A DNA stretch of 64,000 nucleotides, taken from positions 1 to 64,000 of the forward strand of contig NZ_LMKM01000006.1 of the NCBI RefSeq assembly GCF_001421515.1, in the 5' to 3' direction. Shown here piece by piece: positions 43,935 to 54,013 of this stretch (position 1 is its first letter; each line of letters begins with the position of its first letter). This DNA comes from Pedobacter sp. Leaf216. GTDB taxonomy: Bacteria > Bacteroidota > Bacteroidia > Sphingobacteriales > Sphingobacteriaceae. Made by a program: the position numbers and the translations under genes. The notes under the pieces were generated by a model. The model worked only from the letters and a program-made list of their open reading frames with translations. It was not told the DNA's origin and did no database searches.

Positions 43935-46925
43935 ATGACTAGAAACTTCTATCAATGGTTGCGTTTCAAAACAACCGAAGAAATCAAAAAAAACAATCCT
44001 GAGATTTACCGTCAATACAGGAAAGAGCAGAAAAAACAGTGGTTCAACACCTTCCTGAACAGAAAGGACTGGTGGCTAATCCCACTATATACAACCTTGC
44101 TGATGATTATATTAGCAGCGTTTTATCCTTCTTCAGTTGAGGAAGCTACTACCATGATCAACCAACGTATTTCCAATCTGGCTACGGTAACCAGTTTAAG
44201 TCTGTCTGTGATCGCATTTTTAATGAGCAACATTGCCACAAAGGAGCCTTATGCCTATGAAGTGGTCTTTGACACTTCAAAAATGCATGTGATCATCTTT
44301 TTTATACTCAGTTTTTTAGGTTGTTCGGTGCTCACTGCAACCATCGTCGAACCTCTATCTCCAGACTACCTGTTTCCCAGATTCACAGTAGCCATTGGCT
44401 ACATATTTATATTGGTTATTTTTTTGATCGGTTATATGTTCAATCAGGTAATCCGGTACACTGACCCAGCAAAAATCGACCGGTTTATGCATGACGAACT
44501 GGAAAGAAATATCAGTTTGCTGATCTATGAAAGCCTTATCAGGAAAGAAAGTTTAAAACTTTATCGGGGTGTAGCCAAAATGCATGGAGGTCTTCTCTAT
44601 GATGATTCATCAGCAGAGAATTGGGATATTCTAAATACCGACATGCAGTTTCTAGATCAAGCGCCTGTTGATAACAGGCCTTATCTAAAGGATATCGACC
44701 TATATAGGTTAGGGAAAAGTCTATACCGGGGCAAAGGAGTAAAGGTCTATTACAAAGATCTCCAACTAAATATACAAATGGATCCGGAAACCCATTTCCT
44801 TAGATTGGATCAGGAGACTAACCCTGAGGATCTAAACAAGGAAATGCGCAGGATGCTTTATTTCGGGAGGCGCCCACCGGTTCAAAAATCCATGCTTGAA
44901 CATAGGGAACACTTTGACGAAAAACTAATATCCTGTGCAGCGGATGGAAAGAACAAGGAACTCAACAGGATTCTTGAAAGTTTTTCAATGCTTTACAGGC
45001 TTAGGGTAAAATATGGGCTTCAAGGGAACGATGATCCAACCCAAAATCTGAGAGTCCTTTTATATCGGGGCTTATACAAGGCATTTGGAAAAAAACACAT
45101 TGATTGCATTGCAAATTTCCATGATTTTTTCGAACTGAATGCCTATATGGCTTTTGAGGGTAGAGACATTAGCGTCCTTACTTTCATGTTAGACTTCTTC
45201 ACTTACGAGTATGTTCTTATGCCCAAAGCACCTACAGATCCATCTTTTGAGGAAATTACTGGAAAACTGAAGAACATTCTTGCTATATACCAGTTATTTC
45301 TTTATTCAGTTTCTAAACTGCAAGAAAATAAAAAGGATGATTTAATGGAAGTCAATACTCTCGGGGCGGGTATCTACAGATCATATTCAGACCTCCTTCA
45401 CCAAATGCTAAGACAGAAAGATTATACAGCGATCACGAATGCCCTTGAAAAAGTAGCGAACAGACACGGTTCTTTAGGGGACGCAAAAATCAAGCAAAAT
45501 CTCAACACCCAACTTGATAAAATCGAAGTTACACGAGATGAAAAAGATATAACGCTATTAGCAGAAGCTTATCAGCAATCACGCATGTTGGAAAATTACA
45601 GAAGGCATGTGGTTACAGGTTTACGCTCATGGATCTTATTCCTTTTGGATGAAAAGCAAATTTCAAAAGAAGAAGTCATAAAATTCCTCGACGAGCATAA
45701 AATGGACTGGAACGAACCGGAAGATACTGTTTACGATATTTTTTTCTTCCGCAAAAAAGAAGTTGCATTTGGTTACATGGGATGGCTTACCTGGCAATAC
45801 GATGATAAAAACAAGGAACTTTTCAATCCATTGGAATGGCTAACCCAAGGATTTTTGATAGAGCAGATCATCAGCAATAACCTACCAATGTCTACCTTAA
45901 GGATCGTAGCAACAGAAAGTGACTACATCCCAATTTTGATTGACAGTTTAACAAAGATCAAAGATAAACTAGTTGCCGAATTCGAAGACTGGAAGGAAGT
46001 ACTAAAAACAGCCGACGTGATAGAGTTGAAGTATAAGGCTGACCTCGTTATTTCTTTTTTTGGCAAACTACAGGCCACTGTTTTACAAAGCGAACTTGTG
46101 CAATTATCGCTCACAAACCTAGATGCTGCGAAGGTGGCTTTATTTAAAACAGCCGTCGAAAAAACATGGAAAGAGCGTGCCCATATCTTTCATCTGTTAT
46201 CATCGCGTGGCAAAATAAAGGGTCAAGAATCGGAAACGGGTTTAAATTTCGCTGGAAGAAGGGAAGGACTGGCAAATTATAAAAAGTTATTTCTTGACAA
46301 TACATCAACCGACGTGACCTGGTTAAGCGATATCGGTTCGCAGGCGGGACGGAATCTAGATACCAGGTTATTCCAGCAAATTGATGACTCGCAGCCCGAT
46401 CGATATTTTTCACAAAATCTTACTGAAGCGGTGGACAAACAGCTGTTTGAGATGATAGAAGAAGGATATAAGGTGGACGCAATATTTATTCCTACAAACC
46501 TGGCCAGGCCAGGATTATCCATATGGAGCCACGAAAAATTCGAGTCCATTGAAAATACAAACGCGGACAAGCTTTCACCCAACCACTTCGGCTTTTATGA
46601 TAAAGTCCCTACTTTCCGTTTTCAACCCGATCAGTTGGATGGTCAGGTTATTCTAGTGGATCTCGATTCTGCTTTTGAAATGGAATACCTATTTAAAGAA
46701 GACAGGTTTGAGAAAATTTTGGAGGTAGACGTGCGTGCGATTGGGGAAGAAGAAGCAGAGGAAATCCTTAATCAGAGATCTTCGGGGCAGCCGTTATCAG
46801 AGGAAGAAAAAGCGAAAAAAATCCAGGCAATTAGGTCCCATGTCCATATCTCTGTTGGCGCAATGGTTAATTACAAGATAACCAATAGGGATGCTTTAAG
46901 GGTAATCAGCATGATCAACTCATAA
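43935..46925 (+). CDS. Large membrane protein of unknown family, 996 aa
   Basis: The N-terminus has about four transmembrane segments near residues 48-66, 82-102, 118-138 and 148-170, after a basic cytoplasmic start. The remaining 800 residues are cytoplasmic and mainly helical, possibly repeat-like, with an alpha/beta-looking C-terminal module (VDAIFIPTNLARPG, then VILVDLDSAFEMEYLF, ending VGAMVNYKITNRDALRVI). I do not recognise the family or any catalytic motif. A DUF4238 gene follows after 154 bases on the same strand. By context it may be a membrane-bound component of a defence system (inference). Confidence 0.75.
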   Translation: MTRNFYQWLRFKTTEEIKKNNPEIYRQYRKEQKKQWFNTFLNRKDWWLIPLYTTLLMIILAAFYPSSVEEATTMINQRISNLATVTSLSLSVIAFLMSNIATKEPYAYEVVFDTSKMHVIIFFILSFLGCSVLTATIVEPLSPDYLFPRFTVAIGYIFILVIFLIGYMFNQVIRYTDPAKIDRFMHDELERNISLLIYESLIRKESLKLYRGVAKMHGGLLYDDSSAENWDILNTDMQFLDQAPVDNRPYLKDIDLYRLGKSLYRGKGVKVYYKDLQLNIQMDPETHFLRLDQETNPEDLNKEMRRMLYFGRRPPVQKSMLEHREHFDEKLISCAADGKNKELNRILESFSMLYRLRVKYGLQGNDDPTQNLRVLLYRGLYKAFGKKHIDCIANFHDFFELNAYMAFEGRDISVLTFMLDFFTYEYVLMPKAPTDPSFEEITGKLKNILAIYQLFLYSVSKLQENKKDDLMEVNTLGAGIYRSYSDLLHQMLRQKDYTAITNALEKVANRHGSLGDAKIKQNLNTQLDKIEVTRDEKDITLLAEAYQQSRMLENYRRHVVTGLRSWILFLLDEKQISKEEVIKFLDEHKMDWNEPEDTVYDIFFFRKKEVAFGYMGWLTWQYDDKNKELFNPLEWLTQGFLIEQIISNNLPMSTLRIVATESDYIPILIDSLTKIKDKLVAEFEDWKEVLKTADVIELKYKADLVISFFGKLQATVLQSELVQLSLTNLDAAKVALFKTAVEKTWKERAHIFHLLSSRGKIKGQESETGLNFAGRREGLANYKKLFLDNTSTDVTWLSDIGSQAGRNLDTRLFQQIDDSQPDRYFSQNLTEAVDKQLFEMIEEGYKVDAIFIPTNLARPGLSIWSHEKFESIENTNADKLSPNHFGFYDKVPTFRFQPDQLDGQVILVDLDSAFEMEYLFKEDRFEKILEVDVRAIGEEEAEEILNQRSSGQPLSEEEKAKKIQAIRSHVHISVGAMVNYKITNRDALRVISMINS

Positions 46926-47079
46926 ACTGCTTATGCCCGATTAACAATACTATGTCTACGACATATTTACTGACAATATTTTGCAAAACGGGAGATTTGA
47001 TATAAATGATCACTGACTAATAAGCGGCGATATAAAACAGATATCTGCCTCACCTTTTTGTCGCCTTTAATTTTAATAT

Positions 47080-48201
47080 ATGAATAATCCAGTTTACCAG
47101 CACTATATCCCCAGATCTTACCTTAAGAATTTCGGAATTTCCAAAAAGAAAGTCTTTATTGTGGATACAATAATGCGTGGAGAAGATGAAGAAATCAAGG
47201 AGTTGCCGACCCAGGCAATCTGTGCCGAAAAAAACATATATACATTTGACACTACCAAGGAAGGTGATCCATATGCACTGGAAAAATTCTATGCCAAAGA
47301 AGTTGACTCAATTTACCCAAAAGTATATGACAGACTGGTGAATTCAGAGGTAATGCATATAACACCCGATGTGAAAAGGGAAATTCTCAACACAGTGCTG
47401 AGCTTAAAGTTTAGGAGACCAGAGGCATTGCAGTCCACAATCCGTGATCTGGAAGCAATGTTCGCGAGATTTTATGCCCACCCATCTCCTGAAGATTCAA
47501 CGATCACCTATTCATTTCGTGGAAAGAAAGGTTCATTTTTATCGGGGGATATTGAAAAGGAACTTGAAAAACTTCGCAGAGAGCTTAAGGAAGATTGGCT
47601 CATCAAGCATTTTGGGCAGTGGCAGGAATTTGTCGAGTACAAAATGGCCTGCGGATTGGACGTAATAGAAGTACCGGAAGATATTCCTATTATCACCTCA
47701 GACAATCCTGTTTCTATCTTCGGATTGACCAGAAAATTAAACACAGAAAATCCATTTCACCCAGAAAACATGCTAGAAGTGCCACTTGACCGGAGACATT
47801 ATCTGGTCATACATCCAAATGCAACTTCGGACACTGGCTATCACCGGATCCATAGAAGCAAGAGGGATAAGTACTTCGCTGCTGGTGTAAACCATAAAAC
47901 AGCGGAGAATAGTGACAGGCGCTTGATTGCTTACCCAGGAGATCTGAAAACCCATTTCACCAGCCAAGACGAAATCAATTTAGGAAAACCAGAGGATGTT
48001 AGGGCATTTATGGATAATTTCAAAGACCTGGAGCAAGCTCTGGAACTACAAAAAATTATTGCGGAGAACGGAGGTTCTATCTTTAACCAACAGGTTGCCG
48101 ATAAGGTCCGTGAAATGAGGAAAGCAAAGGTAATGGATGAGGATCCATTGTTTAAGGATATAATCCTTGAACTTGCCAAAAAAGGATTTCTGACCATTTA
48201 G
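47080..48201 (+). CDS. DUF4238 protein, 373 aa
   Basis: The N-terminus (VYQHYIPRSYLKNFG, FIVDTIMRG, then AICAEKNIYTFD) is the hallmark of DUF4238, a family common in defence and mobile contexts. Its biochemical role is unknown. The middle has VPEDIPIITSDNPVSIFG, also family-typical. A helical C-terminal extension of about 60 residues follows. It is 154 bases after the large membrane-protein gene, so the two may form one unit. Confidence 0.85.
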   Translation: MNNPVYQHYIPRSYLKNFGISKKKVFIVDTIMRGEDEEIKELPTQAICAEKNIYTFDTTKEGDPYALEKFYAKEVDSIYPKVYDRLVNSEVMHITPDVKREILNTVLSLKFRRPEALQSTIRDLEAMFARFYAHPSPEDSTITYSFRGKKGSFLSGDIEKELEKLRRELKEDWLIKHFGQWQEFVEYKMACGLDVIEVPEDIPIITSDNPVSIFGLTRKLNTENPFHPENMLEVPLDRRHYLVIHPNATSDTGYHRIHRSKRDKYFAAGVNHKTAENSDRRLIAYPGDLKTHFTSQDEINLGKPEDVRAFMDNFKDLEQALELQKIIAENGGSIFNQQVADKVREMRKAKVMDEDPLFKDIILELAKKGFLTI

Positions 48202-48370
48202 CCCATCGGTGGACAAACTATGCCAGTTGACCGCTTCTCGCTAATTTAACAATGTGCAGACAGTCATAGATTTATATCAAATCTATTTCCGGTGAGACGG
48301 GGTCAGCCTACTCCGGTTTATCCAGCTGAGTGGCGCAGAAGCAAAATGGCCCAACCGAATAGAATAGAGC

Positions 48371-49105
48371 CTAAATCCCCCCGATCTTTTGAGGCAATAA
48401 CATTTTCAATGTGTCGAGCAATCCCGCAAGGGCAATAAAGGTAGATTCCATGTTATCCCTGATAACAGATGATTTCACAAAATTATGGTTTGCAGAGCCA
48501 TAAATCAGGCTGTCACCGGTATGGTCAATCGTGCTACGCGAGTCAGGGTAATTAATTGGTGTACGGTGAGTAAAGCTGTTGCGGTATTCTGTAGTTATCT
48601 CCGTCAGCACATTGAAATCCATTATGGCTTTCGAAACGGCCTGATCAGGAATTTTGGCCAAAACGTTTTTAAAAAACATTTTTGCCACGTCGAACCCCAT
48701 CGAATAATACACATTTAAAAGCTGCCCAAGGGTATCTTTTACCGTTGAAAAATGATAATAAAATATTTCAGCATATTGATCAAACTGTATCCTGTTAATA
48801 TAATGTTCATGTTCGAAGGCACTTTCATCATCCGGAAAGCCGCGCATATAATGTACCATGGCATTGTAGTAAGTACGGGAAAGCATGCCGTTCCTGTTCA
48901 GCAACACACGGTCCCAATATTGTAGATGGTCATCCCGGTGAACCTCCTTGATACCCTTTTTCATCGATATCAGAGCGATCATCGGATAGGCCGACATGTA
49001 ACCGAAAGCATGAAGGTCAGGGTTAGTTTTGTAGACCTCCCTCAGCTCATCCCTACTTGGATACCGGTAATCAGACGCTTTTATAATGATGGTCTTTTTT
49101 GGCAC
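48371..49105 (-). CDS. HEPN-like protein (Cthe_2314-type), 244 aa
   Basis: The start is a GTG at 49105, with no ATG in frame upstream. A helical protein whose motif EYRNSFTHR supplies Arg175 and His180 (R-x4-H), the HEPN ribonuclease signature; the overall layout resembles Cthe_2314-like HEPN proteins. It faces away from the 49297 gene, and 191 bases separate their starts. It is the second of three HEPN-like genes in the island. Confidence 0.65.
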   Translation of the reverse strand: MPKKTIIIKASDYRYPSRDELREVYKTNPDLHAFGYMSAYPMIALISMKKGIKEVHRDDHLQYWDRVLLNRNGMLSRTYYNAMVHYMRGFPDDESAFEHEHYINRIQFDQYAEIFYYHFSTVKDTLGQLLNVYYSMGFDVAKMFFKNVLAKIPDQAVSKAIMDFNVLTEITTEYRNSFTHRTPINYPDSRSTIDHTGDSLIYGSANHNFVKSSVIRDNMESTFIALAGLLDTLKMLLPQKIGGI

Positions 49106-49221
49106 TATGATCGCGTTTTAGTGTTTAAATATAGTATCATTCCATTAAAAACCGCATTATAAAATATCCCCCGTATATTTAAAACAAACAGACTTTCTTG
49201 GTTTTGATTTACTGCATCATG

Positions 49222-49278
49222 TTTGCACTAATGGTGCAAAACCTTTTTTGAGTATCAAAACCTCCTTTGCTATCTTTG
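49222..49278 (+). promoter_or_regulatory. Promoter and operator-like palindrome for the 257-aa gene
   Basis: TTTG at 49247-49250, a 20-base spacer, and TATCTTTG at 49271-49278 match the Bacteroidota promoter almost perfectly, 18 bases before ATG 49297. Immediately upstream is the palindrome TTTGCAC, TAATG, GTGCAAA (49222-49240), a likely regulator site. Confidence 0.6.
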
Positions 49279-49296
49279 GGAATCTAAATTTATTTT

Positions 49297-50070
49297 ATGA
49301 ACCCTTTTTATGATATTAGTGAGAACACTGAAATTCCTGATGGCTCTCTACAACTAAAAAACCTTGGCACCGAGCAGGTATCAATGATTACTGGAAAAAG
49401 AACCCGGGGAGGTTGGGGTGAAAGCGATAGTTATAGCAGTACACGGTATTATACTCCGGTCACAGCAGAGAACTATGACAGGGAATTTGTTACCAGAATC
49501 ATTTACACCAGGCCTTCCTACAATATCGAAAAGCTACTGAATCACCACTTTGATCATTATCGCCAAAAAACCGGGACTGCCGGTGAACTTTTCATCAGAC
49601 ACATGCGCTTTGAGGTAAAAGACCTGCTACAAAAAAGAAATCCATCCGACTCTTACCTTGATCTTTTTGAGGAATGGTTGGACGGTACCAAACCCAAAGA
49701 AACACATCAAACTATGCCACAAAATATTACCAACAACAACATCACGGTGGGGAACATCAACGCTCCAACGCAATTACAGCAGGATTCGGTTCATTCCAAT
49801 CAGACCCAGCACGATGCGCCTAAAAAAGAGGAATTATTACAGGCGCTTGAACTGATCAAGCTTGACATCAAAAACATGGATGAGCAGATCCGCAAAGATT
49901 TCGACATGGAACTCACCTATGCTGCCACGCAGCTGCAAAGGGAAAGAGATATCCAACCGCAACTAACCAATCTTGGCGGATTGATGAAGAATGTGGGCGT
50001 TAACCTTTTTACCAGCCTTATATCCGCACCGATCTACGACAGCATCAAGCCATTACTCGGCATCGGCTAA
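49297..50070 (+). CDS. Protein with Asn-rich linker and helical C-terminus, 257 aa
   Basis: Residues 1-140 are an unrecognised alpha/beta domain. A low-complexity linker (NITNNNITVGNIN, then PTQLQQDSVHSNQTQH) follows at 143-172. Such linkers join N-terminal recruitment or effector domains to C-terminal modules in several bacterial defence-type proteins. The C-terminus (175-257) is helical and ends in an amphipathic, membrane-active-looking segment (VNLFTSLISAPIYDSI). It has its own promoter and palindrome. The function is unknown. Confidence 0.65.
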   Translation: MNPFYDISENTEIPDGSLQLKNLGTEQVSMITGKRTRGGWGESDSYSSTRYYTPVTAENYDREFVTRIIYTRPSYNIEKLLNHHFDHYRQKTGTAGELFIRHMRFEVKDLLQKRNPSDSYLDLFEEWLDGTKPKETHQTMPQNITNNNITVGNINAPTQLQQDSVHSNQTQHDAPKKEELLQALELIKLDIKNMDEQIRKDFDMELTYAATQLQRERDIQPQLTNLGGLMKNVGVNLFTSLISAPIYDSIKPLLGIG

Positions 50071-50225
50071 ACCATTCTATTAACCAGTAAACTGACATCT
50101 GCCATAAAGCGGCCCTGTTAGGAATCGTCGTGAAGATCCTGCGCAGCAGATCGCAGCAAGAGCCCGGGCCGCAGGCAACAGCAAAATAACTATTATATAC
50201 AGTGCACTAACCAATACATTAATCA

Positions 50226-51101
50226 ATGGGCAAAACAGGAACATGTCAGCTATGTAAAAAGGAAACGGTGCTGGAATTGAGCCATCTGATACCCAAATTT
50301 ATTTTCAGGTGGATCAAGGAGACCGGAACCGGTTATATGCGCACAAGCGATAACTTCAACAAAAGGATCCAAGATGGTTTTAAGGACTACTTTCTTTGTG
50401 CAGATTGCGAAGATCTGTTCTGTGAGGATGAGAACTATTTTGCCAAAAATATCTTTCTGCCTGTTGTAAACCGCGATGTTGCAGTGCTGGAATACGATCA
50501 CCGTTTTTATGGCTGTGTGGTTTCCATATTCTGGCGTGTGCTAAAATATACGATCTTAGCGGAAGAAAAAGACCAGGCCTTCTATCCGGCATTGTGTGCC
50601 CTTGAAAAGGAATGGAGGTTAGGATTACTAAGTCAAGGTTGGAATAGGGAAGATAATAGGCTACACCTCTTATCCGGAGTGGATATCGTAACAGTTGTGG
50701 CGGAAGATCCTGTCGAAGTCCCTGACAAAATGATACAATATATGGGCAGAATGGTTGATGCCGGAATTGCAGATTCAGATACAAAATGTATGTTGTTCCT
50801 AAAGATACCACGTTTCTTGTTTATTTATCAACTCTTTGGTTTCGACGGGGCAGACTTTATCAGTACTTGTATCCGCCCAGAAGGTGGCTACTATGACCGG
50901 GGTTCAGCAAAAATTGCGGACACCGATGTTGCCGGCTTCTTTCTGGGCCGGGCAAAAATGGTCGAGAAAATGTTCAGCGGTATGTCACCGGGCCAAAGGG
51001 AAAAGACCCAAAAGTTCTCCGACGAAAAACGAAATGAGGTACAGGGAAAAGATCTCGGAAAAATCCTTGGTTATGCCCAAAGAAAATCAAATAATAACTA
51101 A
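50226..51101 (+). CDS. Zinc treble-clef HNH-like protein, 291 aa
   Basis: The N-terminal module CQLC (Cys7, Cys10), LSHLIPKF (His20) and CADC (Cys58, Cys61) forms a CxxC-H-CxxC treble clef like HNH nucleases, although a full HNH triad is not evident. The rest is alpha/beta and not recognised. The DUF2971 gene follows after 12 bases, so the two are an operon. A DNA or RNA nuclease role is a reasonable hypothesis only. Confidence 0.65.
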   Translation: MGKTGTCQLCKKETVLELSHLIPKFIFRWIKETGTGYMRTSDNFNKRIQDGFKDYFLCADCEDLFCEDENYFAKNIFLPVVNRDVAVLEYDHRFYGCVVSIFWRVLKYTILAEEKDQAFYPALCALEKEWRLGLLSQGWNREDNRLHLLSGVDIVTVVAEDPVEVPDKMIQYMGRMVDAGIADSDTKCMLFLKIPRFLFIYQLFGFDGADFISTCIRPEGGYYDRGSAKIADTDVAGFFLGRAKMVEKMFSGMSPGQREKTQKFSDEKRNEVQGKDLGKILGYAQRKSNNN

Positions 51102-51113
51102 TGTCACCCCCTG

Positions 51114-52205
51114 ATGCCAACGCAAAAATTATATAAATATAGGTCACTATCCCCATTTCTTTATAAGGAACTAGACTATCAGGAACTTTATTTTGCATCC
51201 TGCAGCGAGCTGAATGACCCCCTGGATCTCCGCACCCAGGTGGAATTTTCACTGGTAAATAAAAAACACATTTCTGCACTTACGCATTTTCTTTTCCGGG
51301 AATCTATTGTTCTACCGGCGAGCGGAAGTGAGGCTATCCTAACTAACACCAGGAAAGTTGTTGCCTTCTGCCAGAACAAGCCCAAGATAGATGCATTTGA
51401 AAAAGAATTAGCGGAAAGATTATCCAAGGCCTGCAAAAATGGAGCGTTTATTTACGAAACCCAGGCGCATGACTTAACCATGGACATGGTAAAAGAACAG
51501 CGGTTCGATTTTCACCTTGATGTCAATGCCTGCTTTGAGCGTATCAGTCAATTGATAAAAAAATTTCTGCTCAACAGTTATACCAGTTGCTTTTCGGCCG
51601 ACCCCCTTAATTTTTTGATGTGGTCCCACTATGCTGGAAGCCACCGGGGTATCTGTCTGGAATTTACACTCACGAAAAACGGGAAATTTTCATTTGAGGA
51701 AATGGGCAGAAGAAAATTCCTGGATGATAAATACGGTCAAGATCTCGCAAAAGGACAGATTGAAACCATTTCATATGGGGACAACATCTGGCCTGTCAAC
51801 TACCAGGACGAAGAGAGGTGTATCAACTTCTTTGATTTTGCCCCTGTATTTCTCAATCCTGACGATATTGATCTACAGCAGTTGTCAAAATCGCGGTGGC
51901 ACGGCTTCGCCGATCATTTACAGCGAATTTTTGCCACCAAGAAAACGGCTTGGGAATATGAGAAAGAATGGCGGATTATTGAGGTTAATTTTGCTGGGGA
52001 AAAACAGCCTGAAGAGCGCATTAGACATTACCCTATTGAAGCACTGACTGGTATTTATTTCGGCACAAGCACCCCTGAGACGGATAAAAAACGGATCTAC
52101 AAATTAATGGAAAACAAGGGGCATCAATTAAACTACTGGGAATGTAAGCTTTCAAACGGCCAAAAACTGATTTCCCAACCCTGGGAGGCTCCTGAATGGA
52201 AATAG
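51114..52205 (+). CDS. DUF2971 protein, 363 aa
   Basis: A recognisable DUF2971: KLYKYRSLSPFLYKEL, then LYFASCSELNDPLDLR and FLMWSHYAGSHRGICLEF, ending in an EWRII and YFGTSTPETDKK region. The family is widespread, with unknown biochemistry, and frequent in defence-type islands. It starts 12 bases after the HNH-like gene. Confidence 0.85.
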   Translation: MPTQKLYKYRSLSPFLYKELDYQELYFASCSELNDPLDLRTQVEFSLVNKKHISALTHFLFRESIVLPASGSEAILTNTRKVVAFCQNKPKIDAFEKELAERLSKACKNGAFIYETQAHDLTMDMVKEQRFDFHLDVNACFERISQLIKKFLLNSYTSCFSADPLNFLMWSHYAGSHRGICLEFTLTKNGKFSFEEMGRRKFLDDKYGQDLAKGQIETISYGDNIWPVNYQDEERCINFFDFAPVFLNPDDIDLQQLSKSRWHGFADHLQRIFATKKTAWEYEKEWRIIEVNFAGEKQPEERIRHYPIEALTGIYFGTSTPETDKKRIYKLMENKGHQLNYWECKLSNGQKLISQPWEAPEWK

Positions 52206-52360
52206 ATTATCTTGCCAAACCGCTCACTTTCTCAATTGATTCTATGGCAAAATAAGCATTTTATGGTCCGGCCGAACGGAAAATCATAAGCATGGTTGAC
52301 GCTCTATGCTTCGAACTGCCAGCGCGCAGCGTATCTCCCCTAGATTACAGCTGATCTAGC

Positions 52361-53158
52361 CTACTTTCTAGGCCTGTCACTTAATGACAGTCGTTGGCGT
52401 TCGTATTCTATTGCCAATGAGGAGAGAAACTCAGTAAGGTATTTCTCGTTCAGCCAAATAATCTCTTCAACAAGTTTAACCCTTTTGCTTTTATGTTCTT
52501 TGAGCATATAATTAATCAAAGGCAATGGAATATGCCTTTTCAAATCTTCGTCAATCCTGTAGCCATTATGCTCTTCCTTATAAAAGAACAGTCCGAAATT
52601 GAGATCGATCTTATCTTTTTCCTCGTCCTCATAATAGCCACGGTGGCTGTTGAGATGGCGGAGGTCGATCAGATTTCTGAACACATCAAAATATTGGGTC
52701 AGACACTCCATCGGTCTTTCAGTGACGGATAGTTTTTTCTTCAGTTTGAGCCACGAGCAGTCTTTCAGCGGAATATTGAGCTGGTAGACTTCGTTGACCA
52801 TTAAACGCATGATTTCCAAAACGGTGTGCACCTTGTGGTATAATGCCTCAGTATGGTACTGTATGTATTCCAGCTGCGATATCCCCTGCTCAAGATAATG
52901 CTTCCTGAAAGGGTAACGGTTGAGAAAGATCTTGATATGGAACAGCTGTTCACTTGTATTTCTCAATGCAGATTGGATACGGAATATCCTCGATGTGTAT
53001 TTATCCCTTTCAGTGAGCAGGTCGTGGTTATTCTGGCCCTGTGTAAAGTCCTCGGTTTGCTCAAGTCTTTTGATACTTTCCATTACCTCTCGCTGCAGGC
53101 TCAGCGAGAAGGGGTTCATTAAAAAATTGGTTTTTGTATATTTGAATGTTACTTCCAT
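52361..53158 (-). CDS. HEPN-like protein, 265 aa
   Basis: A helical protein with the motif LRHLNSHRGYYED, giving Arg167 and His172 in R-x4-H. It resembles Cthe_2314/HEPN-type proteins and is the third HEPN-like gene in this island. It is convergent with the DUF2971 gene. No antitoxin partner is seen adjacent. Confidence 0.65.
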   Translation of the reverse strand: MEVTFKYTKTNFLMNPFSLSLQREVMESIKRLEQTEDFTQGQNNHDLLTERDKYTSRIFRIQSALRNTSEQLFHIKIFLNRYPFRKHYLEQGISQLEYIQYHTEALYHKVHTVLEIMRLMVNEVYQLNIPLKDCSWLKLKKKLSVTERPMECLTQYFDVFRNLIDLRHLNSHRGYYEDEEKDKIDLNFGLFFYKEEHNGYRIDEDLKRHIPLPLINYMLKEHKSKRVKLVEEIIWLNEKYLTEFLSSLAIEYERQRLSLSDRPRK

Positions 53159-53366
53159 TTATCCTATTCTAGGGTTTGAAACTTGCTACAATATAGAACA
53201 TCAGATCAATTTATCCATTTGCATAACCTAAAACGTTGAATTTAGTGCACAATACTACGTTTATTAACAAGCTGTACTATTCTAGATCTGCTTGTCTTTA
53301 ACATGCCCATTTAATTCTGTACTCAAAATGAAATTTGCGGGGCTTCTTTAATAGCTTTCCTAAAGA

Positions 53367-54013
53367 TTAGAAACTAACACCGACCTGTACTCCAGTTGAT
53401 AGCGAAGCAGCCTGGTCATCGCCAAATCTTACAGGTATAGGCAAGGCTAAGTAAAAACTAACATCGTTTCCCTTTTTGATCTCCTGGTTAAATACTGGAG
53501 TAAAGCCATATCTTCCATTGGTCTCAAAATGCAACCCTGCCGATAAACGTAAAGCCATGCTTAAAACGGAACATCGCTCCTGGGAGAAAAAGTAACGAAC
53601 TTACTTTTGAAATATTATGTTCGGTACGGATGGCCGGGGGCAACTTCAAAGCTGATCCCAAACTTATCGCTTTTTATAATATTCATTCCAAAAGGAAATA
53701 CCAGTGTATAGACGCCCGAAAAATTATCGTGAAATCCATCATTGTTCCAGGTTCCAATAGGATGAAGCACGCTAAAATAGCCTGTCACTTTAGGAGAAAT
53801 ATGTGTCGGGTTTGACTGTTGTGCCTTGGCTGAAAAACCGTAAACAAAAACAAAAACCAGCAGAGAAAAGAAAGACGCAAAAAGACAATAGGCGTTTACC
53901 TTATTACTATAGACGTCAAAATAGCACACTATCCTCCATGCAAATAAAACCACAAGTTTAAATTTTACCAGGCCTTCGAAAAGCAACAATAAACTGATAA
54001 ATACCAAAACCAA
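53367..54013 (-). pseudogene. Outer-membrane beta-barrel-like protein, multiply frameshifted
   Basis: A signal-peptide-like stretch (FFSLLVFVFVYGFSAKAQQ) and a mature N-terminal part (KVTGYFSVLHPIGTWNND, then FGISFEVAP) run into a stop near 53616. Removing one G in GCCCCCGGCC restores a barrel-like frame (AIRTEHNISKV and GAMFRFKHGFTF). A second shift near 53515 (one extra T in CATTTTGAG) is needed to reach the C-terminal strands (GRYGFTPVFNQE, QVGVSF). At least two indels make this a true pseudogene. Confidence 0.7.
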
